Positions 1 through 5,589 of a DNA stretch of 5,589 bases are shown piece by piece. A program made the translations under genes and the position numbers. Each line of letters starts with the position of its first letter. The stretch's first letter is position 1. The stretch comes from Planctomycetota bacterium (GTDB taxonomy: Bacteria; Planctomycetota; Phycisphaerae; WQYP01): contig JAKAYZ010000203.1 of the NCBI GenBank assembly GCA_021816165.1, positions 1 through 5,589 of the forward strand. Reading direction: 5' to 3'. A model generated the notes under the pieces. The model worked only from the letters and a program-made list of their open reading frames with translations. It ran no database searches and was not told the DNA's origin.

Positions 1-201
1 TCCGGCCTCTATGGTTTTTCCAAGGCCGACCTCATCTGCCAAAAGTGCGCCCTTTGCGAGAGGTGAATTGAAGGCAAAAAGCGCGGCATCAACCTGATGG
101 GGATTGAGATCAACCTGCGCACTGGCAACGGCGCCCGCCAGCTTATCCACACTGTCGGAAGAAAAGCGTCTCGTCAATTCATGCGCGAAATACTTGGCAT
201 G
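1..201 (-). CDS. SNF2-type DEAD/DEAH helicase, N-terminal fragment (truncated at both ends)
   Basis: Read on the minus strand from 201 down to 1, 67 codons are open and translate to a conserved helicase N-terminus. It begins HAKYFAHELTRR, continues through DSVDKLAGA and AQVDLNPHQVDAALFAF, and ends in ADEVGLGKTIEAG, a Walker A/motif I whose Lys is codon 16-18 and Thr codon 13-15. This wording matches, from memory, SNF2-related helicases of roughly 900-1000 residues that often sit beside DNA methyltransferases in restriction or phage-defence islands. They are ATP-driven DNA translocases acting in the cytoplasm. The rest of the protein lies beyond base 1. There is no ATG, GTG or TTG between the in-frame stop at 222-220 and the first conserved residue at 201, so the normal start has been lost at the junction with gpmI. 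The family assignment is confident; the link to a defence system is inference, because no neighbour on that side is visible. Confidence 0.8.
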
Positions 202-216
202 TACACCAGTGAAGCC
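190..216. other. Inverted junction between helicase fragment and gpmI fragment
   Basis: Helicase similarity on the minus strand stops at about 201, and GpmI similarity on the plus strand begins between 190 (ILG.Y.S, resembling the family's ILGxYxS) and 217 (GLNQFRSAETEK). Both genes lose an essential end here: the helicase its start codon, GpmI about 300 residues. The bases ATACTTGGC at 190-198 can be read both as GpmI Ile-Leu-Gly and, reversed, as helicase Ala-Lys-Tyr, so the break may sit in a short shared sequence. No IS ends, target duplications or long inverted repeats are visible at the site. A genomic inversion, deletion or an amplification/assembly chimera would all look like this. 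Confidence 0.75.
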
Positions 217-792
217 GGGCTAAACCAGTTTCGCTCGGCCGAGACGGAGAAATTTCCGCATGTTACATTTTTTTTCAATGATTATCGCGAGCCACCCTTC
301 CCGCATGAGGACCGGTCTATGGCTCCGAGTCCGAAGGTGTCAACCTACGACCAGAAGCCGGAGATGAGCGCGGCCGAGGTAACTGATATTGTGCTCAAAG
401 CACTCGAGAGCCGGAAGTACGACCTGTTTGTTGTCAATTTTGCCAATGGAGATATGGTCGGCCACACCGGTAACCTGCAGGCCGCGATCAAGGCGGTGGA
501 AACGGTTGATCAGGATGTTGGCAAACTGGTGGATAAAGTTAAACAGTTGGGGGGATCGGTCATTGTGACGGCCGACCACGGCAACTGTGAACAGATGTGG
601 GACCCGAAAAACAACTGCCCCCACACCAGCCACACCACCTACGATGTGGAATTGATTGTGGTTGATGATCGCTACAAGGGGCATAAATTGCGCACCGGTG
701 GTGCCCTGTGTGACGTGGCCCCTACACTGCTGGCCTTGATGGGGCTTGCCCAGCCGAAGGAAATGACCGGAAAGTCGCTGTTGACATCTTGA
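190..792 (+). CDS. gpmI: 2,3-bisphosphoglycerate-independent phosphoglycerate mutase, C-terminal fragment
   Basis: GpmI interconverts 3- and 2-phosphoglycerate in glycolysis and gluconeogenesis in the cytoplasm, using two metal ions (usually Mn) and a phosphoserine intermediate. About 200 C-terminal residues are present of a usual ~510-550. They include AETEKFPHVTFFFN, the SPKVSTYDQKPEMSA stretch, NFANGDMVGHTG (metal ligands equivalent to Asp403 and His407 of the Geobacillus enzyme), TADHGN (Asp444/His445), the PHTSHTT histidines (site of the last ligand) and the C-terminal EMTGKSLL. This is the second half of the phosphatase-like domain. The catalytic Ser62, Asp12 and the whole phosphotransferase domain are absent, so the fragment cannot be active alone. 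The open frame extends up to an ATG at 97, but codons before about 190 are the antisense of the helicase fragment and should not be called GpmI. ribD follows after 39 bp on the same strand and may be co-transcribed with it. The family is near certain; the left boundary is known only to within about 25 bases. Confidence 0.93.
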   Translation: MLGMYTSEAGLNQFRSAETEKFPHVTFFFNDYREPPFPHEDRSMAPSPKVSTYDQKPEMSAAEVTDIVLKALESRKYDLFVVNFANGDMVGHTGNLQAAIKAVETVDQDVGKLVDKVKQLGGSVIVTADHGNCEQMWDPKNNCPHTSHTTYDVELIVVDDRYKGHKLRTGGALCDVAPTLLALMGLAQPKEMTGKSLLTS

Positions 793-831
793 TGAGCCAT
801 CAGCGATCAATCGCAAAATCATGGATACTTA

Positions 832-1986
832 ATGAACACCGCCGTCGATGTAAATCAGCCTGATATGACTCAAGACGCCCGGTGGATGCGCCGTGCCCTT
901 GAACTCGCTGAGATGGGGCGTGGATTTGTCGAGCCTAACCCGGTCGTCGGTGCCGTCATCGTTAAGGATGGAGTAGTGGTGGGCGAGGGCTGGCATGAAA
1001 AGTTCGGGGGTCCGCATGCGGAAATCCATGCCCTGAAAAACGCGGGATTAAAGGCGGCGGGTGCGATCGTCTATGTGACACTTGAACCCTGCTGCCATGT
1101 TGGCAAGACCGGGCCGTGCACGCAGGCCTTGATGGCGGCCAAGGTGGCGCGGGTTTCGGCGGCAGTGCTGGACCCCAATCCTCTGGTCGCAGGCCAAGGT
1201 CTGATGGAGCTTCACCACCACGGTGTGGCGGTGGCTGTGGGGGTATGCGCGCGGGAGGCCCGTCAAATTAATGCACCATTTTTCAAGTTCATCACCCAAA
1301 AACGGCCGTATGTGATTGCCAAATGGGCCCAGTCGATTGATGGGGCAATGGCGGATCGGTTTGGGGAATCAAAATGGATTTCATGTGCGGCATCGCGCCA
1401 TGAGGTGCACCGTTTACGCGGCCGTGTTGATGCGGTGCTGGTGGGCATCCACACCGTTCTCGCCGACGACCCGCTACTAACCGCCCGGCCATCCGGTGAC
1501 ATCGATGTCCGCCGCCGGGCCTTACGCTGTGTGCTCGACACACACTGCCGCCTGCCGTCTCACAGCCAATTGGTGCAGACCGCCCGGGAATTTCCCGTGC
1601 TGCTGTTTCATGGACGGCAAATCGATGCGGCCGCATGGCAGCGCCGGGAACAATTGTCCCAGGCCGGCATTGAATGCGTCCCAATTGATGATGCTGTCAA
1701 CGACGCCGATGGCTTGAACCTGGGTGCCGTACTTGATTACCTCGGAAGTCGATCCGTTACCAATCTGCTTGTTGAGGGGGGAAGCCGCCTGCTCGCTGCC
1801 CTTATGGGGCAACGCCTGGTCGATGAGGCGCACATTTATATTGCTCCGATGGTGGTTGCGGACCATCAGGCCCGGCGCATCAGCACGGATGGACAGGCTG
1901 TTCACCTGGCCGGGGCGGTACGCGGGACGGTGATGGCGCATGGCCTCTGCGGAGAGGACATCCGAATAATAATGCTATTTCAATAG
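832..1986 (+). CDS. ribD: Bifunctional riboflavin biosynthesis protein RibD (deaminase/reductase)
   Basis: RibD carries out two successive cytoplasmic steps of riboflavin synthesis: deamination of 2,5-diamino-6-ribosylamino-4(3H)-pyrimidinone 5'-phosphate, then NADPH-dependent reduction of the ribosyl side chain. At 384 residues it is of normal full length. The deaminase domain (about 12-150) shows PNPVVGAVIV, the HAE motif (zinc ligand His62, proton-shuttling Glu64) and EPCCHVGKTGPC (zinc ligands Cys87 and Cys96). The reductase domain (about 158-382) shows AKWAQSIDGAMA, SRHEVHRLRGRVDAVLVGIHTVLADDPLLTAR and LLVEGGSRL (substrate/NADPH pocket). Two small departures from the commonest wording are PCCH for PCSH and AGQG for AGKG; neither removes a zinc ligand. 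The start is uncertain: ATG 832 has only a weak GGA upstream, and Met12 (865) lies nearer the usual RibD N-terminus and also lacks a clear Shine-Dalgarno. No FMN riboswitch fits in the 39 bp before it, so expression probably comes from upstream, through gpmI. No ribE, ribA or ribH is nearby. Confidence 0.96.
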   Translation: MNTAVDVNQPDMTQDARWMRRALELAEMGRGFVEPNPVVGAVIVKDGVVVGEGWHEKFGGPHAEIHALKNAGLKAAGAIVYVTLEPCCHVGKTGPCTQALMAAKVARVSAAVLDPNPLVAGQGLMELHHHGVAVAVGVCAREARQINAPFFKFITQKRPYVIAKWAQSIDGAMADRFGESKWISCAASRHEVHRLRGRVDAVLVGIHTVLADDPLLTARPSGDIDVRRRALRCVLDTHCRLPSHSQLVQTAREFPVLLFHGRQIDAAAWQRREQLSQAGIECVPIDDAVNDADGLNLGAVLDYLGSRSVTNLLVEGGSRLLAALMGQRLVDEAHIYIAPMVVADHQARRISTDGQAVHLAGAVRGTVMAHGLCGEDIRIIMLFQ

Positions 1987-2014
1987 GTGTATCGGGTGCG
2001 GCACAAAGCGACAG
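1987..2014. other. Convergent gap between ribD and the transglutaminase gene, no clear terminator
   Basis: Only 28 bp separate the two convergent stop codons. The gap contains a short GTGC-G-GCAC palindrome (about 1996-2004) and is followed, inside the transglutaminase C-terminal codons, by CGGTGC-T-GCACCG (2024-2036). Neither is followed by a T tract on either strand, so neither is a convincing intrinsic terminator. Transcripts from the two sides probably overlap at their 3' ends or stop by Rho. Confidence 0.4.
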
Positions 2015-4324
2015 TCAGTTCGTCGGTGCTGCACCGGCGCGACCAGTTTTAATACCATCCAGGCGGCCATCGAGCGCTTTGAGATGGTCGTGAATTTTGC
2101 GGGCCAGCGCCGCGTTCATTGTCATATCGCCGAAGCGCAGCGCATAAAACATTTCCACAAGCCAGTGCGCCTCGGGCAGGTCCATACCGGTCACCAGAGT
2201 TAATTCACGCACATATTCCAGAGGGGTTTGCTCGGTATTGCGTTCTGACCCGAGGCGGCGCAAGGTATTCATAAGGTGGTCGACAAACGCCAAATCGCGC
2301 GCCATCTGCCGCTGCACCCGCGGATCGAACGTTTTCACAATTTGCGCCACCACCCCCTTGCGCCGGCCAAAACGCCGCGTAAGCCATACACCTCCCGCCA
2401 GCAGCAGGGCGGCCACAAGACCGGCCACAATTTTGCCCGGCAGGGATGTGCGAATAAGCTTTGCCGCGTGGCGCATCTGGATAATCAGGTCATGTCCAAA
2501 CCCTGTGATGGTCTGCAGGCAGGCCTTGAAGAACAGGAACACCTTATGAATGATGCTCAGCCGCATGGTGTTATTAAATGCGATGATCGTCTGCAGCCAC
2601 TGAAGCCGAATCCACTGTAAAAAATCGGTAAACTGACTGTACCAATGGATGGGCTGCTGCACACTCGTCAGGCTGCTGGCCGGCGAGGGATCATACGACA
2701 CCCACCCGCGACCCGGTATCCATACCTGCACCCAGGCGTGGGCGAATTTCTGCCGGACGATGTAGTACCCAGCTATCGGGTTATAGTCACCGCCGTGGTA
2801 GCCGGTGACAATCCTGGCTGGAATGCCCACACTGCGGCAGAACATCACCATGGCGGAAGCAAAATATTCGCAATATCCGCCTATCTTTTTTTTGTTGATT
2901 AAAAAATCTTCGGTCGGGTCAATATGCGGGTTGACCGGTGTCATATCAAACGAATAGGCATAATTGGTTCGCAGATAGCTGCAGAAGCGGTTGGCGAGCA
3001 GGGTGTATACCCTGCCAATGTTCTTCGGTGTGACATGTTTCTTAAGCAGCGGCCCGGCAATCTTTTTGGCCATTGCGGCGATCGGCTTGGCGATGGGTGC
3101 CGAATAGATGCGCCGGTAGCCATTAAGTGAGGGAAACATGCTGTATTCAACCACCGATGGATAAAGCGACGGTTGCTGGGGACCGATCAACGCGGGGTTG
3201 TACTTGCGCGGGACACGGACGGAATAGTGCACGGCTGAATGCCCCGAACCCGTAAATATGAGTGTGCCGTCATTAAGGCGCGTCACCTCGGCCGAGCGGT
3301 CGGTTTTTATCTCCACCGAAGGCAACTGCCCAAACAACGTATCATCGGGCACATACCGCAGCGTGACGTGGTCCGTAATCATATCGTGGTGATGGTAGTC
3401 ATTGGGATTGACCAGCTTAGTCCAATGTCCGGGCGAGAGGTGTAACGAGAGATAATTTTTGGTAGGGCTTGATGCCCGCACCCACTGATGCCGCTTTTGC
3501 AGGTACACCTCGAGGGTGGAACCCATAAAATAGGGCTGGTAACCTTCGTTGCCAATATTTTTTCCATTGCGCGTCACCCGTATTTCCGCGACGATGGCGT
3601 TGCTCTGGTGCAGATGGCCCAACTGCCCCAACGTGACCCGGTTGGTGAAACCGGTCTGAACCGAACTGCCACCGATGCGCCACTTGGCCAGAATGCCGGG
3701 CACCCCGGTCCGCGGAAAAAGCACGAATACTACACAGGCAAAGACGAACAAAAATACCGCTGCCGACCACGTGATGCGGCGCAAATCGCGTGCGATAACC
3801 CTTTCGTGTGCTGGATTGAGCATCATGTTATCCGGTGAGGCATTGCGCTTCACCGCCGACTGTGTCTCGGCCTGCAAATGAAAAATAAGGCTCAAATACA
3901 GCCCCAGACCCAGATAAAGCAGCAGAATGACTGCAAAGATGGGTGAAGTGGTCAAAATGGCACCCGAGAGTATCAGCAGAAGGCTTAAAATGAGGAGTTG
4001 GCCATAATCGCGGTTGGTTTTTTTTTCGAGTAATTTGCACAGGATCAGGCCGGTCATGAAGTGCCCCAGGCCCAGGAGCAAGTTGGGTTGATGATCGATC
4101 ACCAGTTCCCAAAAGAGATACAACGCCACCAACAGGACGCCGACATTGATCATCCACCTTGGAAAGGGTGTGGCGTCGGACGATTCCACCAGCCACCAGC
4201 TCATGACCCACACCATGACCGACAGCGCCAGCAGGCCATAATCCATGGCTGCGTAGTTAAAGCCCAACAAACTCAGGAGAATAACCAGATAGGCCAAAAG
4301 CTTAAATCGATTGAGGAAGCGCAT
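2015..4324 (-). CDS. TgpA-like membrane-anchored transglutaminase (DUF3488, transglutaminase core, DUF4129-like tail)
   Basis: This is a 769-residue membrane protein with the TgpA layout. Numbered from ATG 4324, seven hydrophobic segments lie at about 7-23, 27-46, 58-75, 81-98, 108-125, 127-148 and 185-203 (DUF3488 region). Next come a soluble region of about 425 residues, an eighth segment at about 631-649 (IVAGLVAALLLAGGVWL) and a cytosolic tail resembling DUF4129. Positive charges (KKTNR after segment 4, KRN and RDLRR before segment 7, RRFGRRK after segment 8) fit an inside N-terminus and an exported catalytic domain. The transglutaminase/cysteine-protease triad is visible: Cys485 in GGYCEYFASA, His529 in FAHAWVQVW and Asp545 in SYDPSP. 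Family members cross-link, deamidate or cleave proteins; the substrate cannot be told. The usual partners, a MoxR ATPase and a DUF58 protein, are absent from this window. Two starts compete: GTG 4330 and ATG 4324. I prefer the ATG because GGATGAG lies five bases before it. The gene is downstream of ispH on the same strand, about 190 bp away, so it may have its own promoter. Confidence 0.9.
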   Translation of the reverse strand: MRFLNRFKLLAYLVILLSLLGFNYAAMDYGLLALSVMVWVMSWWLVESSDATPFPRWMINVGVLLVALYLFWELVIDHQPNLLLGLGHFMTGLILCKLLEKKTNRDYGQLLILSLLLILSGAILTTSPIFAVILLLYLGLGLYLSLIFHLQAETQSAVKRNASPDNMMLNPAHERVIARDLRRITWSAAVFLFVFACVVFVLFPRTGVPGILAKWRIGGSSVQTGFTNRVTLGQLGHLHQSNAIVAEIRVTRNGKNIGNEGYQPYFMGSTLEVYLQKRHQWVRASSPTKNYLSLHLSPGHWTKLVNPNDYHHHDMITDHVTLRYVPDDTLFGQLPSVEIKTDRSAEVTRLNDGTLIFTGSGHSAVHYSVRVPRKYNPALIGPQQPSLYPSVVEYSMFPSLNGYRRIYSAPIAKPIAAMAKKIAGPLLKKHVTPKNIGRVYTLLANRFCSYLRTNYAYSFDMTPVNPHIDPTEDFLINKKKIGGYCEYFASAMVMFCRSVGIPARIVTGYHGGDYNPIAGYYIVRQKFAHAWVQVWIPGRGWVSYDPSPASSLTSVQQPIHWYSQFTDFLQWIRLQWLQTIIAFNNTMRLSIIHKVFLFFKACLQTITGFGHDLIIQMRHAAKLIRTSLPGKIVAGLVAALLLAGGVWLTRRFGRRKGVVAQIVKTFDPRVQRQMARDLAFVDHLMNTLRRLGSERNTEQTPLEYVRELTLVTGMDLPEAHWLVEMFYALRFGDMTMNAALARKIHDHLKALDGRLDGIKTGRAGAAPTN

Positions 4325-4329
4325 CGGCA

Positions 4330-4336
4330 CTCATCC
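4330..4336 (-). promoter_or_regulatory. Possible ribosome binding site of the transglutaminase gene
   Basis: On the minus strand GGATGAG (4336-4330) precedes ATG 4324 by five bases. For the alternative GTG at 4330 the GGA would sit only three bases upstream, which is too close. The match to the Shine-Dalgarno consensus is imperfect, so it is modest support for the ATG start. Confidence 0.4.
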
Positions 4337-4515
4337 AGAAACTTGATGTTGTCCGCTCCGCCCGGGTACCGCGACACCGGCCTCGCATTAAGCGTTGGAC
4401 GCCCATGGATTATCGGCTCAATGATATCACGGGCATAAACCCGATCTATCACCGGTATCGGCACAGTTATCGGGCACATCGCAGCGCCTGTTCATACTCG
4501 GACAGGCTTCCGGGT
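4331..4515 (-). other. Intergenic region between ispH and the transglutaminase gene
   Basis: This 185 bp stretch separates two genes of the same strand, long for a tightly coupled operon, and could hold a promoter. I could not find a convincing -35/-10 pair: a TATCAT on the minus strand lacks a TTGACA-like partner at 16-18 bp. There is a small hairpin CGGG-tttatg-CCCG without a T tract, so no clear ispH terminator. A minus-strand open frame crosses it (4479 down into the transglutaminase start) but shows no recognisable protein. Confidence 0.35.
4455..4478. repeat. Imperfect 12-13 bp tandem repeat
   Basis: Plus-strand GGTATCGGCACA is followed directly by GTTATCGGGCACA, with a further TATCGGC at 4411-4417. 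Two adjacent similar units upstream of the transglutaminase gene could be an operator for a regulator, but repeats this short can arise by chance in GC-rich DNA. Confidence 0.3.
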
Positions 4516-5466
4516 TCAAGTCGCTGCCGCGTGCTGCTCTTCCAACTTCCGCAGCGAAAGAGGCAGTTCAAAATGCATGTCTTCATCGGTTACATGGCGA
4601 TGTTCTACCGTCGCGGCGTAGCGTTCCTCCAGCAATTTGACAATTTCCTGCACCAAGTCCTCCGGTGCCGATGCCCCGGCTGTAATCAGCACCGTGCCGA
4701 CATCTTTGAACCAGGCGTGGTCTATATCGGTGGCATCGTCCACCAGATAGCCTTTGGTGCCCCGATTTTCGGCCATTTCCACCAACCGCTTTGAATTTGA
4801 ACTATTTTGGCTGCCCACCACCAGCACCAAATCGCACTCGGGTGCCAATTTTTGCACGGCTGTTTGCCGATTCGTTGTCGCGTAGCAGATATCTTCCTTG
4901 GGTGGAGCCTGAATACGGGGAAACTTCACCTTGAGCGCTGCAATAATCTTGGATGCGTCGTCCAAACTTAGTGTCGTCTGCGTCAGGTACGCAATGCGAT
5001 GATCGGCAGGAATTTCAATCTTTTCAACATCATCCACGCTTTCACATATGACGATGGAATCTGGCGCTTCGCCCAGCGTGCCGACAACCTCGTCATGATC
5101 AGCATGTCCGATGAGGATGATGGTAAATTTTTGCCGCGCGTAGCGGATCGCCTCGTTGTGAACTTTTGTCACGAGGGGACACGTGGCGTCAACCTGTACC
5201 AGCCCGCGTGCCGTGGCCCGCTGGCGAATTTCCGGCGATACACCGTGGGCACTGTACACAACGGTTGCCCCCTCTGGTACCTCGTCAATGGTATTGACAA
5301 ACACCGCCCCCTGCCGGACAAAACGCTCGACCACATGCCGATTGTGAACAATTTCATGGTACACATAAACGGGCGCACCGCGCAATTCCAGCACCCGTTC
5401 CACACACTCGATGGCCATATTGACGCCGGCACAGAAGCCACGTGGATTCGCTAAAAGTATCTTCAT
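4516..5466 (-). CDS. ispH: 4-hydroxy-3-methylbut-2-enyl diphosphate reductase
   Basis: IspH (LytB) is the last enzyme of the MEP pathway. With a [4Fe-4S] cluster and electrons from ferredoxin or flavodoxin it reduces HMBPP to isopentenyl and dimethylallyl diphosphate in the cytoplasm. The 316-residue product is of normal full length. Numbered from ATG 5466, the cluster cysteines are Cys12 (NPRGFCAGV), Cys96 (DATCPLV) and Cys194 (DICYATTNRQ). Substrate-binding residues include His41 (EIVHN), His74 (SAHGVS), and His124 and Glu126 (GHADHDEV); TQTTLS, GSQNSSNSKRL and the Ser of TAGASAPE are also kept. Numbering follows the E. coli enzyme almost exactly. A GTG six bases further upstream (5472) is in frame, but GGAG at 5479-5476 is nine bases from the ATG and only three from the GTG, and family members start MKILLA, so the ATG is chosen. 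The gene indicates that the organism uses the MEP rather than the mevalonate route. The transglutaminase gene follows on the same strand. Confidence 0.97.
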   Translation of the reverse strand: MKILLANPRGFCAGVNMAIECVERVLELRGAPVYVYHEIVHNRHVVERFVRQGAVFVNTIDEVPEGATVVYSAHGVSPEIRQRATARGLVQVDATCPLVTKVHNEAIRYARQKFTIILIGHADHDEVVGTLGEAPDSIVICESVDDVEKIEIPADHRIAYLTQTTLSLDDASKIIAALKVKFPRIQAPPKEDICYATTNRQTAVQKLAPECDLVLVVGSQNSSNSKRLVEMAENRGTKGYLVDDATDIDHAWFKDVGTVLITAGASAPEDLVQEIVKLLEERYAATVEHRHVTDEDMHFELPLSLRKLEEQHAAAT

Positions 5467-5472
5467 AAACAC

Positions 5473-5589
5473 CTACTCCGTGTATGATAAGGCGGTTGCC
5501 GGCTGGTTTGGTTCCGCCGCTGACCGTCCAGTGAACCGGGCGCGCCCTGAGGCACACGCCCAAAAGCTCCCGGCCAGCAATACTGACGC
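5473..5589 (-). other. Unassigned region upstream of ispH
   Basis: All three minus-strand frames enter open from the right edge. One ends at TAG 5475-5473 just before ispH, one ends at TGA 5465-5463 overlapping the ispH ATG as ATGA, and one runs on into ispH. None gives a recognised domain, so an upstream gene ending here is possible but cannot be identified. A TTATCATAC stretch on the minus strand could serve as a -10 element, but no -35 match is present at the right distance. On the plus strand a GTG at 5480 opens a frame to the edge, without a ribosome binding site. Confidence 0.3.
5476..5479 (-). promoter_or_regulatory. Ribosome binding site of ispH
   Basis: GGAG on the minus strand lies nine bases before ATG 5466. 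It decides the start in favour of the ATG over the in-frame GTG at 5472, which is only three bases from it. Confidence 0.6.

Noticed and set aside
340..822. 160-codon minus-strand open frame opposite gpmI
   Set aside because: The opposite strand encodes conserved GpmI catalytic motifs over the same bases, and the antisense translation resembles no known protein.
793..831. FMN riboswitch or other leader before ribD
   Set aside because: The 39 bp gap is far too short for an FMN riboswitch and shows none of its conserved elements.
2024..2036. CGGTGCTGCACCG palindrome near the convergent gene ends as a bidirectional terminator
   Set aside because: The stem is short, the loop minimal, it lies within coding sequence and there is no T tract on either strand.
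3417..3770. Long open frames (over 110 codons) antisense or in other frames within the transglutaminase gene
   Set aside because: They are shadows of a strongly supported coding frame, with Arg/Pro/His-rich compositions typical of out-of-frame GC-rich DNA.
4273..4479. 68-codon minus-strand open frame spanning the ispH-transglutaminase gap
   Set aside because: It overlaps the transglutaminase start, lacks a Shine-Dalgarno and shows no recognisable domain; the size is expected by chance in this GC range.
5480..5589. Plus-strand GTG-initiated frame running off the right edge, divergent from ispH
   Set aside because: There is no ribosome binding site, only 13 bp separate it from the ispH start, leaving no room for promoters, and the composition is not distinctive.

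Overview
The window carries four bacterial housekeeping-type genes and, at its left end, a fragment of an accessory gene joined to one of them in inverted orientation. Protein similarity (the GpmI C-terminus, RibD, IspH and a DUF3488/TgpA-type membrane transglutaminase) together with moderately high GC points to a Gram-negative-type bacterium. The GpmI and IspH wording recalls Planctomycetota (for example Phycisphaerae) or the wider PVC group, but that placement is from memory of family sequences and is low confidence.

Left end (1 to about 216): the minus strand of bases 1-201 reads as the N-terminal part of a SNF2-type DEAD/DEAH helicase, up to and including its Walker A motif. It has no start codon. 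The plus strand from about 190-217 onward is the C-terminal 40% of phosphoglycerate mutase GpmI, whose N-terminal 60% is missing. Both genes break at the same point, so this is either a real inversion/rearrangement or, at least as likely, a chimeric junction from assembly or amplification. The first ~30 codons of the open frame that begins at 97 are therefore only the antisense of helicase and not GpmI.

Middle: gpmI (stop at 792) is followed after 39 bp by ribD (832-1986, complete, riboflavin biosynthesis) on the same strand. ribD runs convergently into a large minus-strand gene (2015-4324) for a TgpA-like membrane-anchored transglutaminase. Its eight predicted membrane segments place the catalytic Cys-His-Asp core outside the cytoplasmic membrane.

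Right part: ispH (4516-5466, minus strand, complete, last step of the MEP isoprenoid pathway) lies upstream of the transglutaminase gene and separated from it by about 190 bp. The last 117 bases hold the ispH ribosome binding site and an unassigned upstream stretch that is open in all three minus-strand frames.

The four genes do not form one pathway: glycolysis, riboflavin synthesis, cell-envelope protein processing or cross-linking, and isoprenoid precursor synthesis. I see no tRNA, rRNA, CRISPR array, insertion sequence or convincing intrinsic terminator. The strongest unusual signal is the inverted junction near base 200, not a new multi-gene system.
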